From the IMG/VR virus record IMGVR_UViG_3300006224_000005, positions 1-41,805 of that record: a stretch of 41,805 nucleotides of DNA. One strand, given 5' to 3'. Source of the stretch: a virus. Under the pieces are notes generated by a model, which made no database searches, was not told the DNA's origin, and saw only the letters and a program-made list of their open reading frames with translations. The position numbers and the translations under genes were made by a program. Below are positions 9,964 to 18,247 of this stretch, piece after piece; position 1 is the first letter of the stretch, and every line of letters begins with the position of its first letter.

Positions 9964-11502
9964 TTAATCGTCATCATCATCACGAGTTCATCAAGTAATC
10001 CATTTTTGCTTGATAGGATCAAAGTATTTCTTTCGGAGTTGGAAGGGTTTACTATCTACAGGCTGTCGTTTTATAACCACATAGTTATCCAATACTCAAC
10101 TCAATCCATCCACAAAATCATCGTGTATTCCCTTTGTAGGGAATGCTATAAGTTGTGTCTCTGCCTCCTGTAAGTCCTTGTGACGACTTGGGAGATATAC
10201 CCTATTGGCTATGAAGTGAGGGATATGTGGCTCAAAGTGTGTTACCTTGTCGTTTGGATACTTGAGTTCTTGGATCGGAAGGCTTATTTTGTACTCTTCT
10301 TTTGCGAGCTTCTTGATCCAGAATCAGAATCCTTGGTTTGCCTTCTCATCATAGGTGAGTTTGGCGATATTTGATTGGTATTTTAGGAAAAGATTTATAA
10401 TTCCTCTCGCTTGCTGTTCCACATCGAGTCTTTCTAGGATAAAGTCTATCACATAGAAGTTTTGATCCCGTTTGCTCTCTCCGAGTACCAACCCGCAGAA
10501 GTAGTCGCTTGTGTCCTTTCCCGTATGTGTAGTGTCTGCGTGAAGATATACCTTGTCGAAGTCATCGAGATTGATATAGTCGTAATACCTCAGATGTTCA
10601 CGCTTTATGAATCCGTCCTCGTAGCTATCTATTGGGATGAGCATATAGTTTTGATTGTACGAGATAGGTCACTCGTCCTCCTTTATGTTCTCGATGGTCT
10701 GATCCGTGAAAAAATCCCATTGTTTCTCTCAGTCTATAAAAAGCGGTTGCCAAAATACTTTCCAGTTCTTTGTGCCTTTCTTTTCTTTTCTGAATCGTGG
10801 GACAATACCATCTTGATTGATCGTGTTCCCAAGGAAATAAATACGCGATTCCCCGGTCTTTGTCATTGCCCCAAATGTCTCACCAGTGATCTTTTGATAG
10901 TTCTTGTCGATCGTTTCTGGGTTTCGTACACTGTCGGAGACATCTATATCATCCACGATAAGAAGATCAGGACGGTCGCTCTTGTTGAGTGCACCACGGA
11001 GTTTCTGTCCTAGGGATGAGGCACGTACTTTTACCCCGTTGCTTGTATCGAAATTTGCCACGCTCTTTTTCTCAAGATCCTCCTTGTTTCATCCTGTGAG
11101 CTTGAGTAGTTTCCCGTAATCTTCCTCAAGTTTCCTATTGAGGAGATTCCTTGCGATATTCGTTGTGTTAGTGGTGCTGGCTACATCCTCGTAGCTCTGC
11201 CATACGACAAAGTTACAGAATCCATTTACAATCTTGTATGTGGTTACAATAAGCGTGATGGCTGTCTTCATACTACCACGGAATCCCTCGATCATTACAT
11301 TCGTGTCACCGATGAGAGCTTCGATCCAATCATAGTGAAACTCTGCAAGTTGTGTGGAGAAGTCATCTGAAAAATAATAAAACCACCAGATGAGAAACTT
11401 ATCGGGTGATTGTTCACTGAAAAAAGATTTTCTATCCTGTGGAGTGGATTTTTCCAATTCCTCAAGGATTAGTTTGAATTTTCTATCGGTTATTCGGATC
11501 AT
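9964..11502 (-). CDS. terL: terminase large subunit
   Basis: 512 aa, ATG at 11502, TAA at 9964. ATPase Walker A GFRGSMKT at residues 73-80, Walker B LLIVDD near 180-185. The C-terminal nuclease has HADTTHTGKD (first metal Asp near 323) and HDDFVDGLS-Gly near 462, where the Gly is TGA, as in the D-D-x-x-D-A-L/G endings of the family. Seven TGA codons in total. The start overlaps the small subunit gene by 13 nt. Cuts and pumps DNA into the prohead with TerS and portal. Confidence 0.95.
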
Positions 11503-11903
11503 AGCAACTCATTAAGTTTCTTAAGAGATGATGTTACTTCGTGTCTTTCGGTTGGTCAACCTGTTAGTAGTTGTGATCGTTTAAAAGCACTGTCTGTCGT
11601 AGTATTTGCCACTGATATATCATTTCTATCGAGTTCTTCCTTTTGTAGTGTCTGTTCTGTAAATTTCTTTGTAATTGCTGACATATTCCGTACACTCTCT
11701 AAGTCATTTGAGACTATTTCCTTTATTATTTCGCTTTCCGTAAGAAGTTGTGGCAAGTGTGAGTTTAGAACATCGCAAACAGTATCGTGGGAAACATCTC
11801 AGACTATCTCTTTAATGTCTCGGCTTGATAGATCTGGATTCTTTATTTTCTCCGTGATTATATTTGCTTTTTTCTTTGATGATGTCTTTTTACCTTGTGC
11901 CAT
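11490..11903 (-). CDS. terS: terminase small subunit
   Basis: 137 aa, ATG at 11903, TAA at 11490. Basic N-terminus followed by a probable helix-turn-helix (SSRDIKEIVGDVSHDTVCDV, residues 26-45), then a helical oligomerisation region. It immediately precedes TerL with a short overlap. A TTG at 11756 would lose the HTH. Called from position and HTH, not from strong sequence match. Confidence 0.75.
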
Positions 11904-12008
11904 ATACGCAAAATAACCCAAAACGGGCTTAAAATTTAAGATATTGTTTCGAATATCATTGGTACAGGACATCTATTTCACTGTCTCCTCGATCGCTGAT
12001 ATGAGTTT

Positions 12009-12035
12009 AGTATATTCATATTTTTATAATTACAA
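12009..12035 (-). promoter_or_regulatory. sigma70-like promoter, 15-nt spacer, for terminase genes
   Basis: Minus strand TTGTAA, 15 nt, TATACT about 100 bases before the TerS start. Hexamers are weaker than in the others; the 15-nt spacing matches the other late promoters. Confidence 0.4.
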
Positions 12036-12070
12036 ATTATTTTTTATTTCTTTCATTGTGCCATTGTTCT

Positions 12071-12205
12071 TTAGTTAGTTATATTACTTATAAAATTCTC
12101 CACTGATTTACCTGAAATAATTCCTTCTGTTCGAGGCTTTCAATCTTCTCTTACTCAATCTGCTATGTAGCATCATTCTATCATAGAATACCATCTATTT
12201 TCCAT
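12071..12205 (-). CDS. small protein of unknown function
   Basis: 44 aa, ATG at 12205 (MENRWYSMIEGCYIADGVRE). Three of its glycines are TGA, at regular E-G, D-G and D-G contexts, so it would not be seen with the standard code. Last of four small genes that precede the terminase promoter. Confidence 0.6.
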
Positions 12206-12211
12206 ATTATT

Positions 12212-12361
12212 TTAGTTGTTAATATTTCTATAACTTGTAACTCCTTGGGAAAATGCAATTCTATCTTGTAATTCTTCTCTTGCAAATTCTTTTCACTTTC
12301 AGTACATTGGGAATCTAACTCTCTCTGTATAGAAAGAAGAATATTCTGTGTGGTTTTTCAT
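12212..12361 (-). CDS. small protein of unknown function
   Basis: 49 aa, ATG at 12361 (MKNHTEYSSFYTERVRFPMY). Two TGA codons. Separated by 6 bases from its downstream neighbour and 4 from its upstream one, consistent with one operon. Confidence 0.55.
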
Positions 12362-12365
12362 AGTT

Positions 12366-12686
12366 TTAAAATTTATGTTTATTATCTTCTATCCAAGTTA
12401 TAAGTGCTTCAACATCCAGGTAACTATCATTGTCGTCTCAGTCATTTGTTATGAAACTGAATTGGTTTAGTTCTTTCCTTATATCGAATGATGGAGATTC
12501 TTCAAGCAATTTCCATCCATATAAATTAATGTGTTCGTCTAATGTCTTTTGACTCCAATATGATTCATCTTCAAAAAAAATATATCAATCTTTTATTTTG
12601 TATATAGTATCTATCCTATCATCTGAAGTAAGTATCTTTGTTCATACTTTCAATGTAGATATATCTGATAGTGTTTGAGTAGTCAT
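12366..12686 (-). CDS. acidic small protein of unknown function
   Basis: 106 aa, ATG at 12686, TAA at 12366. Acidic with several Trp (SYWSQKTLDEHINLYGWKLL). Three TGA codons read Gly. TAAC lies 9 nt upstream of the start. No family recognised. Confidence 0.6.
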
Positions 12687-12688
12687 AG

Positions 12689-12829
12689 TTATTTGGTTAT
12701 TAATTCTTTATGTCAGCCATCGTGTCTATCTTTCATTTGTTTCCATCATTCAGGAGACATTCACCAAGCATTTGTTACTCATAATTCAGAGTCGCAGAAT
12801 GGACAGTTTCACGCAGTTTTATAGTTCAT
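12689..12829 (-). CDS. zinc-ribbon-like small protein
   Basis: 46 aa, ATG at 12829. Contains NCPFCDSELG, with a CxxC pair and a TGA-coded Gly, and a C-terminal DRHDGGH that could supply the other ligands. TAAC lies 9 nt before the ATG. It begins directly after the structured leader at 12847-12949. Confidence 0.55.
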
Positions 12830-12846
12830 AGTTCTTATGTTAAAAG

Positions 12847-12949
12847 ATTATTCTCCCACCATCTATTCCATCTTCCCTGTTATGTATACCAGGATGGAAT
12901 AGTAGGTATTGGAAGTTTATTTCCCTGGTATACTATGACAGGAGAATAA
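12847..12949 (-). ncRNA. highly structured RNA leader with nested inverted repeats
   Basis: Three inverted repeats are visible: TTATTCTCC/GGAGAATAA (12848-12856 with 12941-12949), CCTGTTATGTATACCAGG with a near-perfect inverted copy (12876-12893 with 12924-12942), and CTATTCCATC/GATGGAATAG (12863-12872 with 12893-12902). The second and third share bases at 12893, so they may compete. No open frame. It sits between the terminator at 12955 and the gene starting at 12829. Confidence 0.55.
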
Positions 12950-12954
12950 CATTT

Positions 12955-12997
12955 TAAAAATGAGGGAGAGTTAATCGACTTTACTCGGAATCTCTCC
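12955..12997 (-). terminator. terminator of the noncoding transcript
   Basis: Minus strand GGAGAG ... CTCTCC, with an inner CGA/TCG, followed by CTCATTTTT. It ends the region driven by the promoter at 13312-13339. Confidence 0.55.
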
Positions 12998-13305
12998 ATA
13001 TACAACCACTCGAACGCGTTACCACATTCCTTATGTTGTTTATCCGCTTACCACACAATAGGTGTTGGGCGAAAGTGTTTCCTATTGTAAATAGGGTGAA
13101 TATGGCAAGGACTCGAACCTTGCAATGTCTGGCTTTCATCGGAATCCACCAGCAACCTGTTCGTTTGGAGTCTACCCCTTTCCTACATATTCACTCTATC
13201 TACAAGAAATAGAGCACGACCATTACCACTCTGCAGAGTGAACGAGAACATTGGATTTTTAGTAGTCTTACCTACATTTACCCCAACAGTTTTCACCATC
13301 GGACA
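12998..13305 (-). ncRNA. candidate noncoding RNA transcript (promoter to terminator)
   Basis: About 310 bases without a convincing gene, bounded by a strong promoter (13312-13339) and a terminator (12955-12997). Visible structure: palindrome CACTCTGCAGAGTG (13237-13250), CTCTAT/ATAGAG hairpin near 13195-13215, a tRNA-like segment (13096-13194), CCTATT/AATAGG hairpins near 13047-13095, and a second GTTCGAGT motif near 13010. I recognise no known RNA family; it lacks the conserved ends of tmRNA and the cores of RNase P RNA. Confidence 0.5.
13096..13194 (-). tRNA. tRNA-like element, anticodon not assignable
   Basis: A 9-bp acceptor-like stem (GTGAATATG with CATATTCAC) encloses 99 nt. It is directly followed on the 3' side by a T-arm, GCAAGG-TTCGAGT-CCTTGC, whose loop is the canonical TTCGANY. 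A CTGG/CCAG arm could be a long variable arm. The D-region has GGGGTAGA, but I cannot fold a normal 5-bp anticodon stem, and the acceptor plus T helix would be about 15 bp instead of 12. It is either a very divergent or decayed tRNA, or a tRNA mimic inside a longer RNA. No TCA anticodon is visible. Confidence 0.35.
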
Positions 13306-13311
13306 CTATCT

Positions 13312-13339
13312 ATTATATGAATTTATTGCTATTTTGCAA
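13312..13339 (-). promoter_or_regulatory. sigma70-like promoter, 16-nt spacer, for the ncRNA region
   Basis: Minus strand TTGCAA, 16 nt, TATAAT. Transcription would start near 13305 and run into the structured region, not into a gene. Confidence 0.65.
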
Positions 13340-13411
13340 ATATTTTGACTTGTTTTTTAGCATATTTTTACTACGGAATATAGGATTTTCATTTTTAAAA
13401 TTTGTTAAATA

Positions 13412-13603
13412 TTATTCTTCCACTTCCAAACTCCTACAATCAATCCATTTCTCACTATGCAAGGAGATAAGATCGAATACCTGCTTACCAACTCGCTCCT
13501 GAAGGGCGGAGATGTGGGTATGATAATGGAGGTTGTATTCTTCTATTACTTTGCCATCCTTTTTTAGGATGACTTTACCATAGTGGTTTCGATAGGCGTG
13601 CAT
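13412..13603 (-). CDS. duplicated small basic protein, copy A
   Basis: 63 aa, ATG at 13603, TAA at 13412. Begins MHAYRNHYGKVILKKDGKVI. Copy B at 16144-16332 is identical in protein over the first 61 residues; only the last residues differ. The DNA copies differ at five positions over 183 bp, all synonymous. Function unknown. Confidence 0.75.
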   Translation of the reverse strand: MHAYRNHYGKVILKKDGKVIEEYNLHYHTHISALQERVGKQVFDLISLHSEKWIDCRSLEVEE

Positions 13604-13604
13604 A
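13422..13604. repeat. duplicated 183-bp gene segment, copy A
   Basis: About 97% identical to 16151-16333 in the same orientation. The identity begins and ends close to the coding region. Confidence 0.9.
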
Positions 13605-13608
13605 TGGA

Positions 13609-14355
13609 TTATTTAGAAAGTAAATTAAGACGATTTATTCCTATATCGAAGTAGGATTGTTCTTTCTCTATGCAAATCCATTTGCGGTTGGTATTTTCGC
13701 AGGATATTGCAGTTGTAAACGAACCAGCTGTAAAGTCTAAAACTGTTTCTCATTCCTGAGTATAGGTTTTTATTAGATACTCTATAAGTGCTACTGGTTT
13801 TTGAGTTGGGTGTAATCCATTTTCTGTACTATATTTTAATATGTTTGTTGGATAGCCGGTTGTTGTTTGAGTAAAAGTTTTATTAAGGCAATTATAAATA
13901 TTTACTCCTTGTTTTTTAACTTTACTAACTATTTCTTTGCTCGTTGGTTTTGTACCCTGTGGGAAATATACCATCTTGTTTTTAGTGTTTTGATTTATTC
14001 CACCTTCACTAAAAACAAGTATATTTTCTGTTTTTTTTAAGGGAACATATTTTGCCATCATAAAATTGGCACAAATATTTTTCTCCCATATCCAATCATA
14101 CTTAAACATTTTAGGGTTACTCATTATCAGTGCAGAAGTGAATGGTTGTGAACCAAATAAAACTATCGCTCCGTTCTTCTTGGTTATCCGTTTTAACTGA
14201 TCCCACATTGCTCCAAAAGGAATTATAGTATCCCACGAACATTTTGTCGTTCCATAAGGAATATCTGCAATAACACAATCAATACTCCCATCGGGAATGT
14301 TCTTCATCTCTTCCAAACAATCTCAAAGTATAGCTTCTCAGTTTAGAATTTTCAT
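13609..14355 (-). CDS. DNA methyltransferase, N6A/N4C beta-type
   Basis: 248 aa, ATG at 14355, TAA at 13609. Catalytic motif IV is DIPYG at residues 31-35 (DPPY variant). SAM-binding motif I (LDFTAGSFTT) lies near residues 206-215 in the C-terminal part, the order of the pfam01555 N6/N4 class. TGA codons fall on conserved glycines: N-Gly-EAIL-Gly-DCLEEMKNIPDGS at the start and E-Gly-ETVLDF before motif I, which is strong evidence for UGA=Gly. The usual GSGTT is GSFTT here. It overlaps the HNH gene stop (TAATG). Likely protects phage DNA from host restriction. Confidence 0.88.
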
Positions 14356-14987
14356 TATTCGGAAAGTAACTTTTTAAAATAATCTATTTTGTCTTCAAGA
14401 AATTCTACAGTAACTTTCATTGGTCTATTTGCTCGCTCTTCTAAATCGTCAAAGTATTCTTGTCCTACAAATTCTATATACCATTCTCTAAATAATGCAG
14501 GTGTTCCGTGTGCTGAAAACTTTGTCGAGAATTGGTGGTGATTTGCACATAGGCACGCCCCGTTATTTTCATCCCATCTTGTCGATCTATTTTTCCTTCC
14601 AAATATATGGTGGCTATTCAATACTTTTGACTCTCCGCAGTATATACACATATCAAAAGCAATTTTCTTTACTACCAAGCTCCATAAATCATCGCATTTT
14701 TCTTCTAATTTCTTTAAATCTGTTTTTACTTTGCACCGGGAAACTTTAATTGTTACTTGTTTAGTACCCAGAAGGCTCGGTATGAAGTTTTCTACTTGTT
14801 TGCGTATCTCTTTTCGGTTTGACTCATTATCAACTCAGGAGATGCGTATAGATAGCTTTTTAGATTTCTCCTCTCTTCGTTGCTTTTCGTATTCTTTCTG
14901 GCAGGTAGGACGACAAGTTTTTTGAATAGAGTTTTGCTTCTTGTATTCTTTGTTACAGATACAGCAGAAATATTTTTTTACTTTCAT
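14355..14987 (-). CDS. zinc-finger HNH endonuclease
   Basis: 210 aa, ATG at 14987, TAA at 14355. The N-terminus has two Cys pairs (CCICNKEY and CRPTC) like NinG-type proteins. The C-terminal half has CIYCGESK, then NSHHIFGRKNRSTRW and CANHHQFSTKFSAHG, an HNH-like His-metal finger. One TGA codon. The start is chosen at the ATG giving the N-terminal zinc finger; a TTG at 14678 would remove it. Sits beside a methyltransferase, so a modification/cleavage pair is possible but not shown. Confidence 0.75.
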
Positions 14988-14988
14988 A

Positions 14989-15300
14989 TTACTTTTTATA
15001 ACGATTTAAAAGTTTTAACCCTATTGCTTCTCGGATTTCATCGCAACTTTCTTCCCAACCATTTTTATCTCAGATAAGTGAAACCATATCATTAACGAGT
15101 TGGACGATATATTTCCCGAGAAAGTTTGTTCCGATAATCATTCGGGCGTAATCTTCATCGTTTTTCGCCATTATGATTTCAGCTCGGTATGGGTTTTCTT
15201 TGTCGTTTATAAGGTCTTCGAGAATATCTTTGTATAGGTCTGTAGCATCTGCTTTATTCCATACAAGTTTTGAGTATTGTTCATCGGTAATTGGGATCAT
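14989..15300 (-). CDS. small protein of unknown function
   Basis: 103 aa, ATG at 15300, TAA at 14989. Helical and acidic (DATDLYKDILEDLINDKENP). One TGA at 15070. The downstream HNH start lies one base away. TAAC lies 11 nt before the ATG. Confidence 0.65.
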
Positions 15301-15301
15301 A

Positions 15302-15517
15302 TTATTTTCTCGTTACGAATTTAAAATAGTTCTCTAAATGCTCTATGCTTATAACTCAACATTCCCGACATTCTGCCAAATCCCATCTTGTTTCTATTTC
15401 AGAATCTATATTTCGACAGAATACTTCCCAATCATCCCATTGTTCAAGTTTTATATCTATGGTTATACCATGAGAAGCATAGACGGAATCGTATTGTTTA
15501 AGGAGTTTGAATTTCAT
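15302..15517 (-). CDS. Trp/Cys-rich small protein, family member 1 of 3
   Basis: 71 aa, ATG at 15517, TAA at 15302. Shares DSVY, W..W..FC, IETRWDL..CREC and IS.EHL..YFK with the genes at 24491-24745 and 27927-28178. This copy lacks the NTTG insertion region. The CREC pair and other Cys residues could bind a metal. Function unknown. Confidence 0.7.
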
Positions 15518-15541
15518 ATGTATTTACTTAGTTAGTAAGAG

Positions 15542-15682
15542 TTATTCTAATTCATAATTAATTGGCATATTAAATTTATTTCTGAGTGTATCTATGATAG
15601 ATATCGTATCGTCTGATATTTCTTCCTCAAATACGTATTCAATATAATCTGGTGGTCACCAATAAATTATTTTTCATTTCAT
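15542..15682 (-). CDS. small acidic protein of unknown function
   Basis: 46 aa, ATG at 15682, starting MK-Gly-KIIYW-Gly-PPDYIEYV with TGA glycines. First gene after the promoter at 15718-15745. Confidence 0.6.
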
Positions 15683-15717
15683 ATAATCTAAGTTAAAAAG
15701 TAATTATTATTTCTTCT

Positions 15718-15745
15718 ATTATACAGATTTCCTTTTATATTGCAA
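15718..15745 (-). promoter_or_regulatory. sigma70-like promoter, 16-nt spacer
   Basis: Minus strand TTGCAA, 16 nt, TATAAT, same hexamers and spacing as 13312-13339. Drives the 15682 to 13412 gene block. Confidence 0.65.
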
Positions 15746-15757
15746 AAATCTGAGCTA

Positions 15758-15937
15758 TTATTTACAAAGTTCCACACAATTATTTCTTTCCATATATGAT
15801 AGGTCTTGCATTAAGTTTGATATTGCATCACTATCGCTTTTTGCATATCGAACCCATTTTATTATATCATTTATGTTGTTGTCAGGATGATATTTATTAG
15901 GAGTTTTAGTAGAACAGGTAAAAGTAGTATATGTCAT
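15758..15937 (-). CDS. small protein of unknown function
   Basis: 59 aa, ATG at 15937, TAA at 15758 (MTYTTFTCSTKTPNKYHPDN). No TGA. Its start lies inside a 44-base leader that is repeated in front of the gene starting at 16731. Confidence 0.6.
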   Translation of the reverse strand: MTYTTFTCSTKTPNKYHPDNNINDIIKWVRYAKSDSDAISNLMQDLSYMERNNCVELCK

Positions 15938-15977
15938 ACTCTCAAAAGTTAGAGATAAATTACTTCGTGATAGGTGG
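15934..15977 (-). repeat. repeated leader with start codon, copy 1
   Basis: 24 bases (15954-15977) are exactly repeated at 16750-16773, and similarity extends through CTTTxGAGAGTATGA including the ATG. In this copy the distal part also encodes the last residues (PPITK) of the upstream gene. Confidence 0.8.
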
Positions 15978-16115
15978 TTCTGTTCTTAATATCGAGAATA
16001 TTTCTTCTTTACTATATTGTCACCATCATAATCTTCACCAGTAAAATTCTTCTGGTTCAAATTCTTCTGCATATCAGTTATTAGTACCTGTATATGATAA
16101 TCCGTATCCGTACAT
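15960..16115 (-). CDS. small aromatic-rich protein of unknown function
   Basis: 51 aa, ATG at 16115 (MYGYGLSYTGTNNGYAEEFE). Contains FYW-Gly-RLWW-Gly-QYS with both glycines as TGA. No family recognised. Confidence 0.55.
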
Positions 16116-16143
16116 AGATAAATTATTTAGTTTAAAGAAAAAA

Positions 16144-16332
16144 TTAAGATACTTCCAAACTCCTACAATCAATCCATTTCTCACTATGCAAGGAGATAAG
16201 ATCGAATACCTGCTTACCCACTCGCTCTTGTAGAGCGGAGATGTGGGTATGATAATGGAGGTTGTATTCTTCTATTACTTTGCCATCCTTTTTTAGGATG
16301 ACTTTACCATAGTGGTTTCGATAAGCGTGCAT
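16144..16332 (-). CDS. duplicated small basic protein, copy B
   Basis: 62 aa, ATG at 16332, TAA at 16144. Protein identical to copy A (13412-13603) except for the last residues (EVS instead of EVEE). All internal DNA differences are synonymous, implying selection on the protein or recent gene conversion. Confidence 0.75.
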   Translation of the reverse strand: MHAYRNHYGKVILKKDGKVIEEYNLHYHTHISALQERVGKQVFDLISLHSEKWIDCRSLEVS

Positions 16333-16333
16333 A
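16151..16333. repeat. duplicated 183-bp gene segment, copy B
   Basis: Partner of 13422-13604, same orientation, five substitutions. Direct repeats this close could recombine and delete the 2.7 kb between them, including the methyltransferase and HNH genes. Confidence 0.9.
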
Positions 16334-16338
16334 GTGGA

Positions 16339-16731
16339 TTATTGATTAGATGATATAAGTTCTATAATCTGCTTCAATGTCTCTTCGTCTTGGTCGAGTA
16401 GGTCTTTGGATGATAAGTATTTTATTTTTACTATTTTTCTTTTTAATCATTCAAAGTATGCTATTATTAAAACTTGCTCATTATTGGATATATCTCATAT
16501 TTGTATAATCATTTCCAATTTGTTTCATATTCTAAATAAGTCAGATAAAGTGGCGTGATGACCGATGATTTCTTCAATATTATCTCTCGATAGGTCTCCG
16601 TATGTATTTGTATCGAGCCTACTTCACATACTGACAATCACATCAAGTTCTCAGTATATTTTTATCCAGCATCCAAACGATAATTCCTTCCGTCCGAGTA
16701 GCTTTGTTAATTCGAGTTGTAAATCATTCAT
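16339..16731 (-). CDS. phage protein of unknown function with LSFGC motif
   Basis: 130 aa, ATG at 16731, TAA at 16339. Opens MNDLQLELTKLLGRKELSFG then CWIKIY-Gly, followed by EEIIGHHATLSDLFRI-Gly-NKLE, a pattern I associate with an uncharacterised phage/bacterial small-protein family. Five TGA codons. The leader is shared with the gene at 15937. Confidence 0.6.
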
Positions 16732-16773
16732 ACTCTCTAAAGTTTAGTAGATAAATTACTTCGTGATAGGTGG
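16728..16773 (-). repeat. repeated leader with start codon, copy 2
   Basis: Partner of 15934-15977. Here the repeat is entirely noncoding up to the ATG at 16731. Confidence 0.8.
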
Positions 16774-16774
16774 G

Positions 16775-16927
16775 TTATATATATTCTTTCACAAGTCTGT
16801 CTATAGTATCTCAAAGTATCTTGTTGCTTATTCCTGTTCCTTCACCTTCTCTTGATAGAATCATAGAAGTATCTTTATCAAGAATCTCTATTGTAGCTCC
16901 GTCAAGTTCAAATACGATTGTACTCAT
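16775..16927 (-). CDS. small protein of unknown function
   Basis: 50 aa, ATG at 16927 (MSTIVFELDGATIEILDKDT). Short beta-rich start, helical end. One TGA. Confidence 0.55.
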
Positions 16928-16968
16928 AATAGTAAAAAGTTATTTCCCGAGAACCGCTCGGTGCGGAT

Positions 16969-17346
16969 TTAGAATTTAATATGATTGTTTTCGTGTAGCC
17001 ACAGTATCATTTCTGCGAGAGCGTTTGGAATAGTTCAATTGTGATGTCATAACGATTTCCCTGGATTCATTGAATGTTCTATATATTTCACATAGAATCA
17101 CATACCATTTTCAGCAATTTCTAATCTGTATATCTTTTCATCTTCCTTTATTCTTTTTGGAATTACATCCAACATCTCCATTACAGAAGGACATAAAAAA
17201 CTTGAAACTCAATGTAGGAATCACTCTCTATTTTTAATAATATTAAAATCGTTTCATCCTCATAAGTATCATTTCTCTGTCTCTGGAAATCCAATCTCTG
17301 TAAGTTTATTGCAAAGTTCCAATGAAGGATAGTGTGGTGGATTCAT
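16969..17346 (-). CDS. phage protein of unknown function
   Basis: 125 aa, ATG at 17346, TAA at 16969. Opens MNPPHYPSLELCNKLTEIGF, a YPSxxxxxKLxExG beginning seen in a family of uncharacterised phage and Bacteroidetes proteins. Contains a TGAGGATGA stretch read as Gly-Gly-Gly and about nine TGA codons in all, so it is invisible in the standard code. Confidence 0.65.
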
Positions 17347-17349
17347 AAT

Positions 17350-17616
17350 CTATAAATTTATCAAATAAGAAAATAGTTTATTGTACTTCTCTTTCGTTTG
17401 TCCTGCATTATAGGCAATCTCTCAGGCTTCTTCCATTGTGACGAATCTTCCTGAATCTGTTATAAAGCCTTTTTGGAGCTTATCTTGTAGGATGTCTTCT
17501 TCTTTGAATTTCACTCCGTGTCGTGATGCAATTTCCATTGCCTCCGTGTGAGAAGGTCAACAGAGTTTTTCACCTGATGGGTGGATAACGCAAGCGTGGA
17601 TGATTTTTTCAGTCAT
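17350..17616 (-). CDS. small phage protein, GRFVxxxEAxxIAxxAGQ family
   Basis: 88 aa, ATG at 17616, TAG at 17350. The C-terminal KGFITDSGRFVTMEEAG then EIAYNAGQTK matches a widespread uncharacterised phage protein family whose members carry QGFxTxxGRFVxRxEAxxIA. Function unknown. Confidence 0.7.
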
Positions 17617-17627
17617 ATAGATAAGGG

Positions 17628-17827
17628 TTATCAGAAGTAACGAATAAATTCTAAATCTGATGGAAGTCTTCAAGAATCTCAAACCATATTTCTTATTCAG
17701 TCTGCTATTGTTTCTCACTTTTTTAGAAACAGTATTATTTTTCTCTTTTCTGGTTCTATACAATCTTCTAAAAGCCAATATGTAATATTTCCTTTTTAGG
17801 ATCTGTATTAGATGATAAGTTTTCCAT
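17628..17827 (-). CDS. small protein read through a -1 frameshift (or broken by an indel)
   Basis: The ATG at 17827 opens a 19-codon frame (MENLSSNTDPKKEIL...) that stops at TAG. A -1 shift at the CCT-AAA-AAG run (about 17792-17800) joins it to a clean frame, ...ITYWLLEDCIEPEKRK..., ending at TAA 17628, with four TGA glycines. The second frame has no usable ATG of its own. This is either programmed -1 slippage on A-AAG or a single-base error in an A5 run. Function unknown. Confidence 0.45.
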
Positions 17828-17828
17828 A

Positions 17829-18236
17829 TTACTGATAAATTAAGTGGTACTTATCTTTTAGAATCTTCTTTGACTTCTCTATGTTGCTTTCGCTTTTTGC
17901 TATTGTTATTTTGGCATTGTCAATCTGCTTGTTTGCTGTCCATATAATTTTATTTTCTCGCTGAATCTTGTCGATGTTTTCTTGCATTCCCCTATCATGT
18001 ATGTTGTATCCAATCAATGCTCATATGATGATAATGGATAAGATAAAGATAGCGATGGTTTTCCAGTCAAATGTAGCACTTACTACCCTTTCAGAATTTT
18101 CGTGCGAAATAGGTGGTGCTTCTGACTGTTCTTTTCAGTTTCATTGCCATACTTCTTTTACAATCTGTTCTATTTCTGGTATTTCTGTCTGTTCTCTCTC
18201 TTTTTTCTTGAGAGAGATATATTCTGATGATTTCAT
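17829..18236 (-). CDS. single-pass membrane protein with coiled coil
   Basis: 135 aa, ATG at 18236, TAA at 17829. Charged cytoplasmic N-terminus of about 65 residues, one membrane segment (AIFILSIIIIGALIGY), then a C-terminal coiled coil (NIDKIQRENKIIWTANKQID). It is two genes upstream of the lysozyme-like gene in transcription-neighbour terms. Topology resembles inner-membrane spanins, but this is only a possibility. Confidence 0.65.
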
Positions 18237-18247
18237 AAGTTTATTGA

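Noticed and set aside
13096-13194. Suppressor or glycine tRNA with UCA anticodon
   Set aside because: A T-arm and acceptor-like helix exist, but there is no TCA in the place of an anticodon loop and no normal anticodon stem.
12955-13339. tmRNA or RNase P RNA
   Set aside because: The transcript lacks the tmRNA 5' G-rich acceptor and tag frame, and the conserved P4 and adjacent elements of RNase P RNA.
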